A stretch of 64,000 bases of DNA from Cryptomeria japonica. Lineage: Eukaryota; Streptophyta; Pinopsida; Cupressales; Cupressaceae. The number at the start of each line of letters is the position of its first letter. The first letter of the stretch is position 1. The stretch spans positions 545,174,202 through 545,238,201 of the forward strand of contig NC_081412.1 in NCBI RefSeq assembly GCF_030272615.1, read 5' to 3'. Position numbers and translations under genes: made by a program. This document shows positions 11,697-23,200 of the stretch, piece by piece. Under the pieces are notes generated by a model, which saw nothing but the letters and a program-made list of their open reading frames with translations, made no database searches and was not told the origin of the DNA.

Positions 11697-12466
11697 TGCT
11701 GTAAAAAAAGGTGAAGAAATCTTGCACTATGAGCTTAAAATAAAATTTATTACAAATCTAAAACTAAAGATTAACCATTAACATCTTGATTGTAGAATCA
11801 AAATAATAACAAGAAAACCATTGCACAAGAAACACCACATTTACATGGAGAAACCCTTTTGGGAGAAAAATCCACCACAAAAAGAGAGGCAAGTATATTA
11901 CTAATCCAATGAAGAATATAACAACAATACACTTCTCTATAGACCTCTATAAAATATGACAACACATTGTGACCCTACAAACTAAACAAGACTGAATGAA
12001 GAACTCTAGATCAAGGCACTGATTTATAGGAGTTTGTGAAGATGAATATTGGTATTACCAAACAATGAGCAACAAAACCACCTATAAAAAATCACACACA
12101 CCTTCCAAAATAGCCTCTTATAGATGCTCTTACAACTGTCATAAGGCATCTCTCATGCATGTACACCTATATAAGGATTCTATCATAAATATTGTCAGAG
12201 CAATAATGTATGTCATAACCATCATATATTCTCTAACAACTCCTAACAAGTGTCCAAGCGCCTCAAAATAGAAGAATTCAAGAGGGGTCACCTAACTATT
12301 TTTTTGTTTCCTAGAAGACAAATGGTAAAAGTAACTTTGCCTTTACATGGTCTCTTTCACCATTGTTGGTTAAACAGTTTAACTTCTTAAGGGTAAATTA
12401 CAAAGGATATTTAAGAAAATAATTAATTAAAGGATTTACAAGGTTGATGGAACCTAAATCCTTACA
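11697..12466 (-). repeat. Element B 5' LTR
   Basis: Full-length partner of 4840-5615. On the minus strand a TATA-like CTATAAGAG lies near 12114-12122. The LTR family is shared with element E (19516-20276). Confidence 0.9.
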
Positions 12467-12471
12467 AGGGG

Positions 12472-13844
12472 TATGCACCAACTACCACCTTGGCATCACT
12501 CTATTGAGTGGGCCATCACTAGTAGTGACATTTTATTTTTTCAACCTTGCATGGCCAAGGTCACATGGTAGACCATGGGCTGAAGATTTTTAAGCCCTTA
12601 AGTGCTTAATATTTGGCCCCTCTTTGAGCCTTATTAGACATTTTTTTCAATATAGTATAACTTGGGCATATAGTCGATTTTTTTGAAACAAATATAATTG
12701 GAAAGCTAGTTCTACCAACTTCACAGTGGTGCAGATGATATTTCTAGATTGTTTTATTATAGCATTTACTATAGTCCAAAGTCAAATTTTTTATTTTGAA
12801 CCTCGAAGCTCATAAAATTTGCCACAATATTTAATTTTTATGATTCTTGTGATGTTAGAAAGATATTGAGGAGCTTTTTCATTGTTCCCATGAACTTTTT
12901 TCATATTTAGCCCCAAGAATTTTTATTTTTTTATTTTTTGACAATATGACATATTGATTGTTTACTTGGATATCTTGCTTCCCAAAGAGGCTCCATGTTT
13001 TTGGAAAGGCTTCATTTGCAATAGTGTAATGTTCCCATTCAAGCACTAAATACAATAAGAATCATAAGACAAATGTTGATCACCTCTCAATAAGTGATGA
13101 TGGGCAACATGAGCACCAACTATCATCTGTGAAAATGACAATTACAAAGGAGTTGGAACCGATTAGCTATAGACATGAAGTCAAGCATTGAGTATCAATT
13201 ACTCTAGATCAATCAAGGCATATCGAAGACTCATGAATATGATTCCATTGATTAGTATTTGGGCTAGTAAGATTTATGAGGAAATAATGATGGACAAAGA
13301 CAAGAAGATCAATTAATGTTAATAGAATGAATAGGCCAACTAAGTATGAGAAGATAACATCAACAAAATCGATAACCATAATTGTCATTAAGTGGTGCGA
13401 TTAATAAAGAAGGCAATTATGAATAGACATAAGTCATGACCTTTACAATGTAACTTATCATTCCATTTGGAAGATATATGACAACATTCACTTTTGGACA
13501 TTTGGGAAAAAAGGAATGAATTGAAGTAGCAGAAAGTCAAAGACAATATTCATTCCCAACCGATATATAGATATATATTCACTTCATTTCAGAAGATCAA
13601 ATCAAGGGGGGTATTTGACACATTCACTATTCAAGAACTCATTCATAAGCCTTCATTCCAGCCAAAGGAGGATACATTATTTAGGAGACACATCAGCAAA
13701 TCGAATTCTTCAAGCAAGCAAATAAACATCCATTGATCAACAAGATATCTAATCAGATCAGAGATCAGACCTGACATTTTAGTATAAGGAATCTCATTGA
13801 TCAGTAGGTGTTTACAACTACCAGTAATTGAGGATTGACTTAAG
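12472..13844. other. Element A interior, no gene recognised
   Basis: This continues A's interior after the B insertion. No retroviral domain or long frame is seen. A further undetected insertion is possible. Confidence 0.5.
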
Positions 13845-13976
13845 GTCATTCTTAGTGAATGATAAGATTAGATCAAAGACATTCTTAATGAATGTTGAGC
13901 CTTGATTAGGGACATTCTCAGTGAATGTAGAGATTAGATTAAGGACATTCTTAGTGAATTTTAAGATTCCTAGAAA
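13845..13976 (+). repeat. Four-unit 33-bp tandem repeat
   Basis: G(T/A)CATTCTTAGTGAATG-type units start at 13845, 13878, 13911 and 13944, exactly 33 bp apart, with several substitutions between units. It lies within the interior of element A. Confidence 0.9.
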
Positions 13977-14230
13977 GGAGTTAAGGCATAAATTTTATAT
14001 CTCTAAAGGATTATTCAATGTGGAGCAAAACCAGAAGAGGGGACAATACAAATAGTGGTCAACTTGGGAGTTTTTATATACATGTGAGGGTTTCTAAATT
14101 TTTGATTTTCAATATTATCATAGTTTGTAACGAGTTTTTCATTTCATCCTAAAGAGGGAGAAATATAAATAATGGAGAGATAACATCATCACCCATCTTA
14201 GATGACTTCATTTGTTACCATGTTTATATA

Positions 14231-14578
14231 ATGTTGTTCCCCTACCTAGTACCCCTAATAAGAAATTTTTTTAGACTTGCAATATATCATTTCCAAAGAG
14301 TTATTGCTATGCATGTAGATAATGAAATATTGAAGTCTATTATTTATTTTGAGTGTCCTCATTCCCTTTGGACTAAAATTTGGGAGTTATATGGAGATAT
14401 TGATATTCATACATTCCCAAATGATCTCATTTTAGATTGTAATGTGTCTCTTCACATTTCAGAAGGATACACTATGATTGTGATACTATTAGGGAATATG
14501 ATTCTTAGGAGTGCTTTGAAACTTAAAAAGACGAGGATGAGGTTGTTTGGAAGGTTCCCGATTCTTCTTCAAGGATAG
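14231..14578 (+). pseudogene. Element A gag-like relic
   Basis: A 115-codon frame contains KSIIYFECPHSLWTKIWEL, which fits the start of a UBN2-type gag domain, where such proteins usually read A-x2-xWxxLxxxY. Nothing else in it is diagnostic and there is no zinc knuckle nearby. If gag, it is partial and lacks the usual C-terminus. Its presence with no pol suggests a gag-only or decayed element. Confidence 0.35.
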
Positions 14579-15277
14579 TTGACGTACCTTCACTTTTATT
14601 GATTCCTTATGCAGTGTCATTTGAGACTTCCATCATTATTGTTCATCAAAACCACCATTGTATTTCATATTTGGAGGATACATTTGAGGGTTTAAATCTC
14701 CTCTTTGATGACAACCTTGCACTCTTGTTGTCAAACCATATTCATCTTTAGAGGTTGTTCAACGTCAATTTCTACATGGTTATAGTTTGTCGCCTTCTTC
14801 TTTGATTGGGCATGTACCTTATTTGATTGTGGAATCTTCATCTTTCATGAACAAAGAGGCAGAGGAGCATTTTTTAGAGATATCATCATTATTCTTCATG
14901 CTTCCATATTTCAAAGAATATCCTAAATGTGAAGCATTTGTACATTTGTTCTTGGTTTTGTTTCTTCCTAAGGGGAGACAAGTTGTTTGTAAGCATTGGA
15001 TCATGTTTTGTCTTCAAACACTTACCATTTTTGCAGGAGATTATTCATTATCAGGGGCTTCTTAGTCTCTCTCTCTTTCCCTCTTATGCAGGGATATTGA
15101 TTAGATCTATTTCATTTGGGATGTTGTTATTGGGGGGTATCATTGAGTCCTCCATGTCATCCTTGATTGTATCTTTTCTCTCTTTTGGGAAGGATTTTTT
15201 GTCCTATAGGGTTTTCCCCTTTTACATGTATGTGAGAGATCATTTATGCATATGTACCTAACATGGCCTAGTTGCAC
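14579..15277. other. Element A 3' interior, no gene recognised
   Basis: Overlapping short frames only. It ends in the polypurine tract CTTAAGAGGGG (15278-15287) that abuts the 3' LTR. Confidence 0.5.
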
Positions 15278-15287
15278 TTAAGAGGGG

Positions 15288-15689
15288 TATTAGTCTGAAA
15301 TAGGTTATTAATTATCTAAACATTAGTGAAAACCTATTCACATGTTAATTTTACTTAGGTCCTAGGTAGCATCCTAAGTTAGTTGTCCTTATTTCCTAGG
15401 TGTCATTTCTAGAATTTATTTATAATGGGGTCATGTTCACCTCATTAACTTTTAGTTATCTAGGAATTTAATATTTACATAATGCATTTAATTTTTGCAT
15501 TAAGGGTAGTTGTCGTACCCCATCATACCTTGCCTATATAAGAAAAAAATCTCATTGTACATTAAATATGCAACCGTTATTCAATAAATGCATTATTATG
15601 CAAGTTGTATTGCCATTATCTCTTGTGGAAGATATTTTGGTCTAGTAGATATTCTATGGGTGTTGAAGAGTCACCTATCTACTCCTACA
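15288..15689 (+). repeat. Element A 3' LTR (402 bp)
   Basis: It aligns end to end with 3747-4147. The starting TG has mutated to TA. The LTR ends CTCCTACA, followed by the target duplication ATACA. Confidence 0.9.
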
Positions 15690-15859
15690 ATACATGCCAC
15701 CGAACCATGTGGAACCCTTAGAAAGAAAGAAAGATTGTGAAACAAAAATATGCACGTGGAAGAACAATTAGATGGATTAGATGATGGAGAATAAGAGGGT
15801 TCAAAGAGTTTATATGACGTGTAGGATGAGAACACAAAGTGAGGAGAAGAATAAGAAAA

Positions 15860-16477
15860 TCCCATTACTTCTATCTTGAGGAGGTCCACAAGACAACAAA
15901 ATCAAATTGATAGGTATAGCCCACCATAATTTTGTTGCAGATTTCTTTTGTTGAGTACTGATTATGAACCTAGATCTATTAGGGAGGTTCTCTCTTTCAA
16001 GGAAAGTGAGTATTAGATGCAAGAGGAGATGATATCCTTGGACAATTATAATGCTTAGGATGTTATTATTTTTCCCAAAGGAAGGAAATCCATTATATGC
16101 AAGTGGGTATTTAAGAGATTTGGTGTAGATGATTGATTAGAGAGGTACAAGGCTAGACTAGTTGCCAAGGGCTACTCTTAGAGAGAGGGAGTTGATTTTG
16201 GTGAAATATTATCTCTTGTTGCTAAGTTAACCTCTACCATATTCCTTTATCTATTACTTTTGATTATAATTTTGAAATAAAGCAAACGAATGTTAAAACT
16301 AATTTCTTGCATGCAGATCTTGAGAAGGACATTTATATGTGACAACCTAATGGTTTAATTATAAAAGGAAAAAAAAACTTGGTTTACAATTTAAAATGGT
16401 CATTTTATGGTTTAAAATAGTCACCTAGGATGTGGTGCCAGAAGGTTGATGCCCTTGCATTAAAGTTGGGTTATTAT
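15860..16477 (+). pseudogene. Element E RT, N-terminal half (decayed)
   Basis: The translation shows ICKWVFKRFGVDD, RYKARLVAKGYS and REGVDFGEI, then a SFYGLKxSPRMW-like palm region near 16390. These are the Copia RT fingers and palm. Several stops occur. The reading breaks at 16478, where element F begins. Confidence 0.85.
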
Positions 16478-18426
16478 TGTCACAAAAGCTTGCACCTTTG
16501 TTGAGCTATCAACTCAGTAACCTTGTTAAACATGGAAATAACCCCAAAGTGTGAGACCTTGCACAATGGGGTTGAATCTTCAAATAAGGCTAGCTTCATT
16601 TCTGATCCAGGTGCAAGTGTTGAACCAACTCAACACTTAGAAATCTAACTCTAAACCTATCCTAACAGCTTGCAAAGGAAAAGGGAGAAAACATTGAAAA
16701 CAACAAAGGGAGGTGATGCACCTAAATAGAATTGTTTCTCCTTGCCTGTTACTGCACAACACATCAACAAAAGGATCGAGAAACTTACACAGTTCTCTTA
16801 CCCTAGTACTTCCTAGAGGCACTCATGAAGGTTAGAATTTGATGAGATGCTAAAGGAAAGGAAAATATTCATGACAACAACTACCTTACATATTTAACAC
16901 AACATACATGTGTAGGAATGATAGCTTAAATGTATCCAAACATAAAGACAAGATGAATTCGCACAAGATACTAAACTAGAGAAGAGATAAAAATGGTGAT
17001 TTTATTAATATAGAGGCTAAGAAAAAATTACAGTTGCAAAACACATATGTCTGCAAGAGAAATGAAAGGAGAATCAGTAAAAAATCTTACAATCTTGCCT
17101 TTATGGATCAAACATAACTAAGATTTAAACCATGAAGTTCAAACTCTAACTAGTTGAGGTTAGCTGCTAGGACAATTTGATAGCAAATAAAATCTAAAAT
17201 ATAATCCTACCATGTGAAACTGGGCTGCGTCTATTCTGGCTACAAAACGGACCTTTCGTACAGCGTGTTAGCGACAGGTTAGTCAATCGCAGCCGTTAAT
17301 TGCAAAATCGACGGTGTGAAACGTGCGACTAACACGCATGTTAGTCAATCAATACTGTCGTTTTGGAACCAGAATAAACACGTCCATTCACTTGGTCTTA
17401 AGGAACTGCATGATAAACTGAATTGAATGCATAATACGGTTGGAAGAGGTGTCTACACAAACTGGTCGGATCTAGATTCTAACTTAAGTCCTCAATAAAG
17501 GAAAGTGTCATTTGTAGTCATAGGGAAGCATGAAACACGGTGATATTTCTTTTGTAGGGCATGGGCGGAGGTATGGCACCATCCTGCAACAATCCAGCCC
17601 CCAAAAGAGTCGTTGGGCCTTGAATTTTTTGTTCTCTGAAGGCTTCATAAAATTTGAAAGCTAAAATCAAATGGGCCAATGAGAAATTATCACGCAAAAC
17701 TCTTCCTTGAAGAAGCATTGACCCAAAAATAGCTTGGATCGGCCTTGGATCGATTTTAGAAACCCTGTTGAGTTTTGAGAGAGGTTTCAAAGCCTCCTCC
17801 CAAAATCGAAATCATCTTGCGAGCCTTGAAAATCTCCATCGCGAAAGATGACACCTTTGAAAGAAGTTTTGAGCATTTTGTCAGACTTCGAACTAGTTTT
17901 GAGAATTAATTTAGAAGCCAAAGGTGGTTTCAAAACCATGTTTTTTTGCTAACAAGAAGAGATTTGGACTTAGAACCTTGAGAATGGGAGGAGAAAAAAC
18001 CAACCTTAAGAACCTTGTTGTACTTTGAACTGGTTGTGAGAACCAATTTGTGGCCCGATAAAAGCTCTCAAAACTAAGTAAAAGGCTAAAAACTGCTTTA
18101 AAGGGAAAGAAAGCATTTGTCGATGAAAAGTAAGGTTTCAAAAACCAGTTCGAAACCTGAAACTAGTTTTGAAGCCATGTAAAATTTCTTACAAAATCTA
18201 AGACTTACCCAAAAAAAAAAGGGAAAGGTCAAAAGACAAAACTAGGGTGGATTTGGGAGATGTTTTAAAAACTAGTTTGAAACTTGAAAAAGGTTTCAAA
18301 ACCAAGCCCAAACTCTGACTTGTCATAACTTTGGCAAAATTTGACCTTTTTGAATTAGGTTTTCTGTAAATGGCTAGAGGAAGATTGATTATCACTAATG
18401 GGCATTGATGGGGGCATTAAATGACA
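16478..18426. mobile_element. Element F: probable solo LTR inside E's RT
   Basis: A 1949-bp block starts TGTCACAAAAG and ends AAATGACA, so the ends are inverted TGTCA. The flanks ATTAT (16473-16477) and ATTAG (18427-18431) match at four of five bases. E's RT stops at the left edge and resumes just after the right edge. The second half is full of AAACTAGTTTTGA / GGTTTCAAAACC-like phrases. It contains a MITE (17222-17387). No coding domain is seen. Confidence 0.55.
17222..17387. mobile_element. Foldback MITE-like element, about 166 bp
   Basis: The two ends are inverted copies: GGGCTGCGTCTATTCTGG pairs with the complement of CCAGAATAAACACGTCC. Inner segments also pair (ACAAAACGG with CGTTTTGG, GCGTGTTAG with CTAACACGC). 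Almost the whole block can form one hairpin, as expected for a miniature inverted-repeat DNA transposon. The target duplication is unclear, so I cannot assign a superfamily. Confidence 0.65.
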
Positions 18427-18431
18427 ATTAG

Positions 18432-19440
18432 CTATATTAGAAGAAAAGAGGATCATTGTGTTTGTATTAAGGTTATTGATGATCATATATCGATTATTGT
18501 CATGTATGTTGATGACATGTTTATTGCTAACAAGAAGGTAATGGTTAGGGAACTCAAAACTTGAGGGATATTATTTACATTCTTGGTATGGAGATCGATA
18601 TGGATCAGGCTCACAAAAAAGATTTGGTTAAGTTAGAGTAAGTACGTTGATACTATTTTGTAGAGGAAACAAAGTAAATATTTCATTTTTGGTTGGTACT
18701 AAGTTGAGTTTAGACATGTGTCCTATTTTGGTGATGATATTGAAGAGATGTATAATATTCCTTATGCTAGTGCTATTGGTAGTTTAATGTATGCAATGGT
18801 TTGTACTAGACTAAATATAGCCTAGGTAGTGGAAGTGATAAGCAGGTCTATGCCTAACATTGGTAAAGAGCATTGGGCTTTTGTTAAAAGGGTGTTTAGG
18901 TGCTTGCGAGGTACTTCTAATTATTGTTTGGTTCATCATAGTACTAATGATATGGATAATTTATTGGATATACAATGTTTTATTGATGTATATTGAGCAT
19001 GTGACTTGGATAGTTGAAGGTCCACTAGTGACTATGTTTTCACTTTGTTTGGAGGTGCAGTGAATTGGACGAGTCAAAGATAACCTACAATTGTGTCATC
19101 CATCACTGATAACCTACAATTTTATCTTCCACCACTAAACAAAAGTATATGGCTACTACACTTTCCCCTAAGGAGGTGGTATGGTTACAAAGACTTGGTA
19201 TGGTATTGATTTTGATTGCAAAATAGTAAGGATCATATGTGATAGTCAAAGTGCCATTTGTTTGGACAAAAATCCTATATATCATGCTTGTACTAAACAT
19301 GTTGATGTCTAATATCACTTTTTTGTGAGAAATGGTTGAGAGTGGAAAGATCTTGATTGAAAAATTTGACACTTTGGATAATATTACAAACTCTCTTATG
19401 ATGCCCGTGATCATGAATAAGTTCTAGAAGGCTATGAGCC
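18432..19440 (+). pseudogene. Element E RT C-terminal half and RNase H (decayed)
   Basis: The reading resumes with KEDHCVCIKVIDD and the catalytic box MYVDDMFIAN near 18510. It continues through a region matching B's VGSLMYEMVSIRPNIAQ, then RNase H motifs (CDSQSAICLDKN-like, near 19240-19280). Stops and frame changes are frequent. The order and wording parallel element B closely, so B and E are one family. Confidence 0.85.
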
Positions 19441-19515
19441 TTGATCATTTTACTTAATTTTATGTTCTTGTATCTCTATTGGTGTATTTACAATGTTTTA
19501 TATCAACTGGGAGAA

Positions 19516-20276
19516 TGTTAAGATTTATGTTTTATCAACATTAAATCCTTTTATTATTCATTCTCCTAATGTTATTTGTAGGTTACCCAGAAGGGATGAA
19601 ACCATTTAACCAACTATGTTAAAAGAACTCATGTAAAGACAAAGTTATAGTTATCATTTAGAGTTTGGGAAAAAGAAAAAATAGCCAAGCATCCCCTTTG
19701 GAATCTTCTATTTCGATGTGTTTGGACACATTTAAGGTGTTGTAAGTGCATGTATGATGTCTGTGATAGATATCATGTGAGTTACTATGGTATTTATGTC
19801 AAAATATTGTTATCTTGGTCCATAGGCACCTATATTTGTGAGATACCTTACAACAACTACAAGAGCATATATAAGCAACTATTTTGGACTGCATACATGA
19901 TTCCAACAAGGTAGGCATGAGATTTTTTCAATTGTTTTTTCTTCTTGTTTTTTTGTGATATCATAATGGTATTCACTCCTAGAAGTTTTGTTCAACTATG
20001 CAAGTGTTCAGGTACTGTTGGATTCTACAAAGATCTTCAGAGAAGTGTATTATAGTAATATCTCATTGGATTGGCGATATACTTTCCTCTCTTTTTGTTG
20101 TGGGGTTTTAATTCCCTTAAGTTTTTCTCTAGTAAATTTGGTGTTAAATATGTTCTGGTTCTCTCTTTCTTTCTTTGATTCTACATTCACATTCTTTAAG
20201 GGTTAATCTTTGAGATTTATATTTACTAACATTTTGTTTAAGTTCATATTGCAACCTTTCTTCACCTTGTTAGTCA
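19516..20276 (+). repeat. Element E 3' LTR (about 761 bp)
   Basis: It starts TGTTAAGATTTATG after a polypurine tract and ends near CTTGTTAGTCA. Its wording parallels the complement of B's LTRs, for example GGAATCTTCTATTT. A TATA box, CATATATAAG, lies at 19866-19875. No partner LTR was found. Confidence 0.75.
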
Positions 20277-23200
20277 ATGTTAAATAGGCTATTTAGCCTT
20301 GTTATAACAACCCTTCCCCTTAGTTATTTGCAAAGCTAAATGCATTTATGCACGTCTCTATTATTTGTAACTTAACTTATGATTTTAATGATTAATAAAA
20401 TCCAAAGTTTTACCTTCTCAATCACTATTTCATTGTATGCATAATATAGATAGATGAATGCTTATGTATTTTAACTATAACATCTTAAATATTTGTCTGT
20501 TTCAAAATATTTATATAGAAAATAACTTGTTTTATATATAGGTTGTTAGCTTGGCCTTGTAGTCTTGGTTGTAAAGATCATACCTTATTTGCAAGAGTTA
20601 CAAAAAACATACCTTTCAAAGCATTGATGTATGGCCATGTGAAATTATTAAATTTGTGAAGAGGATAGTAGGGTGATTAGTATATTGGGTTGTTATAGGT
20701 AGGGATAAACATATTTATAAATTTTGGTTTATCATCTCCTGAGGTTACTTTCAATTAAATACCCCTCTTCCCCTTTCCTCATCAACAAGTTTATGTTTTA
20801 GGTGAGGTACAAATGGAACCAACCCTTATCTAGAGATTCACTTCAATATAGGTAACCCATGACCTTGAAGTGTTTCTATGATTGCTAATAGGTGGGATTG
20901 TCATTTTCAGATTTTCTCAAGGGTCCAATCAATTTCCAATAGTTGATATACAAGAAGAAGAGAATGAAGGAGAAAAATGTACAAAGAGAAAATGGAGAAA
21001 AATTGAGTTATATAAATTTGCTAGTATTAATTTACAGTATGTAGATGTTGAAGATGATGAGATTGAGTGGTAAGATGAAACATGGTGGATTTTGTATTAG
21101 AGTAATATGAATTTATGAGAGGGAGAAAGAGAGGAAATATGAAGGAAGGAAGAGAAAAAAAGGTACAAAGAAGGTGAGGAAAAAAGAATAGGTGAATAAA
21201 GAAGAAAAATGGATCCAAAATAAGCACAAAGTATTCAAATGTTCATTAGTTTCAACCCATGAAACATTTTCATTGACCAAAGTTTTGATGTAGGAGCATC
21301 CAAGGGTGTATGCAAATCTTGCATTGCCCAAAAAGGTTATTTAATTTCATGCTTGTTTTGTTTGATTTTTGGCTTGTTGCAAATAAGTTTTTCAACATTG
21401 ATTCAACTCTCTCAAAGTAGTTTTTTGACACTGATTTTCTTTGGATGTCAATCCTATGGGTGAAATATGGGGTCTAAAGTTATGTAAATGCCAATTTTAT
21501 TTGGTTCATAATATTTTTTAGTTTTTGATTATTTAAGTACATAATTAATATTCAAATAAATCAAAATATAAAATAATATGAAACCTAATGCCCAAGTGTG
21601 GAATTGGATAATCTATGGCTGATTTGGACTCCATGCTTGGAATTTTGACACCCCTATTTTGGTAATGTACAATTATAGGAACCTAGTGGTTGCAAAGAGA
21701 ATGAGGAGTTACAAACTTTAATTATTATAGGGTATTTACATTTTTTAGAGTGCCAAATTCCAAAATGGGGTTTCCAGATAAATTCAAATGTGTGGATAAA
21801 GAGGGAAATGAGTAGGAAGAAGAAGATTCAAGAAGAAAAATCCAACTCCTAGAGGCAGAGAGTTACAAGTACTTGGAGATAATAAGGTATTAACAAATAT
21901 CAGAGAGGATTGACATAAAAGGTTTCAATGCCTAGATAAGGTTTCTTGGGGATTTTGGCTTGAATAGAGTATGTTGTTGTTGACAAATTTTTTTCTTTAG
22001 ATTATGCATTCCTATAGACATGAATATTGGAACTCTATTTGTGCATTTTTTTTGAGGAAAAATATTTGTTTTACTAGTTGACAACATTTTTTAAAATATG
22101 ATCCATGAGCAATTTTTTGAGGTATAATGAAATAAATTTCTTTGCATTGAAATTATATTTGGTTTTCTTTTAATTGTTTATTTGAGTGAATGATTTGGAA
22201 TTTTCTTTTTGTATTTGAAATTCAACACTCCAATTTGAGACTCTTTATCTTTGATTCGCATCATTACTTAACATCCATGTGATCATTCTCTTCTAATCTT
22301 GAACCCTCTTATTAAGTAATTTTTTTCTACCACATAACATATATCACAAATATTTAAAAAGATGCATTTGTTGAAAAACTAGCCTTTGTTAGAGAAAATA
22401 AAGTGACAGCAATGAAAGCATGCATATTTCATGTGAACCATGATGAATTCTTCTTTTATTGAAAAATAGATTCCCTAATTTTTTCATCAATAAAGCATCT
22501 TTGAGGAATTGTTTACAAGTTAAGCTAAAATAACAACTTTGGGTGCTCTTTGGTGGAATTTTTTTACTTCTTTTCTTTTTATATTAAAGTTGCATTATTA
22601 TATCTTCTACAACACCCAGAAAATAGTCCTCATTAGAGTGTGGAAAATGAGAAACTATTGCCTTAGAATTGCATTCACTAGTAGATAAAAAAAAGTGATT
22701 ATATAGATTAGTAAGTTCCATGACAATCTCTTATTTCATGCATTTACACAACATCATAAGATATCATTCTTGGATTTTATCAGTGCACTTAATATCTTTA
22801 GTAATTCATGACATGTAAATAAAGAACATAATCTTCTCCATTCAAGGGAGGATAGTCCCATGCATAATAACTTGTCAATCATCATCTCTTGTAGTAGTGC
22901 ATATATAAAAATAAAATTTCATGGTAAATAAAGTTGTGAAGGGCCTCTCCAATAATAGTTTTCACTTTGGGCTTGAAGTACTTGACAAAATCCAAATAAG
23001 AAAATTAGACATGTTGCTAATTTGGATGAACAAATTATAATCTAAACTCTTGAACATACATTCCAAAAAAAAATCCACTCTAATTTTTTGAAACAACAAT
23101 ATCACTTTTGAATTGTAAGGAAATTCAATTGGATAATATTCCTCTTAAAAAATCTCTAGGAAGAATTGCTTCAATCCTAATTTCTTTTTGATAGATGAAA

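Larger units (their letters stand above)
4840..12466 (-). mobile_element. Element B: Copia retrotransposon nested in A
   Basis: LTRs of about 770 bp (4840-5615, 11697-12466) enclose gag, protease, integrase, RT and RNase H relics in Copia order on the minus strand. The primer-site complement GCTCTAATACCA lies at 11683-11694. The polypurine-tract complement (TTCTCCCACTTG) starts at 5616. The target duplication is imperfect: GGGGG at 4835-4839 against AGGGG at 12467-12471. B carries two further insertions, C (9852-10994) in gag and D (7501-8286) between integrase and RT. Many stops make it inactive. Confidence 0.9.
3747..15689 (+). mobile_element. Element A: LTR retrotransposon without recognisable pol, split by element B
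   Basis: Two direct LTRs (3747-4147 and 15288-15689) enclose the element, and ATACA flanks it at 3742-3746 and 15690-15694. A perfect primer site TGGTATCAGAGC follows the 5' LTR, and a purine tract (AAGAGGGG) precedes the 3' LTR. Without the nested element B (4840-12466 plus its duplication) A is about 4.3 kb, with a 3.5-kb interior. That interior shows a gag-like patch near 14.3 kb but no integrase, RT or RNase H motif in any frame I read. It is probably a non-autonomous or badly decayed Copia relative. Confidence 0.85.
15695..20276 (+). mobile_element. Element E: 5'-truncated Copia of the B family, interrupted by F
   Basis: From about 15710 the sequence aligns with element B's RT-upstream linker, then RT, RNase H, a polypurine tract (ACTGGGAGAA) and a 3' LTR (19516-20276). 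Nothing matching its integrase, gag or 5' LTR is seen left of element A. Either A landed near an existing truncation point or the left half is gone. F splits the RT. Confidence 0.8.

Noticed and set aside
16478-18426. Internal region of a full LTR element rather than a solo LTR
   Set aside because: No primer site, polypurine tract, paired LTR or coding motif was found inside, so solo LTR is the simpler reading, at moderate confidence.
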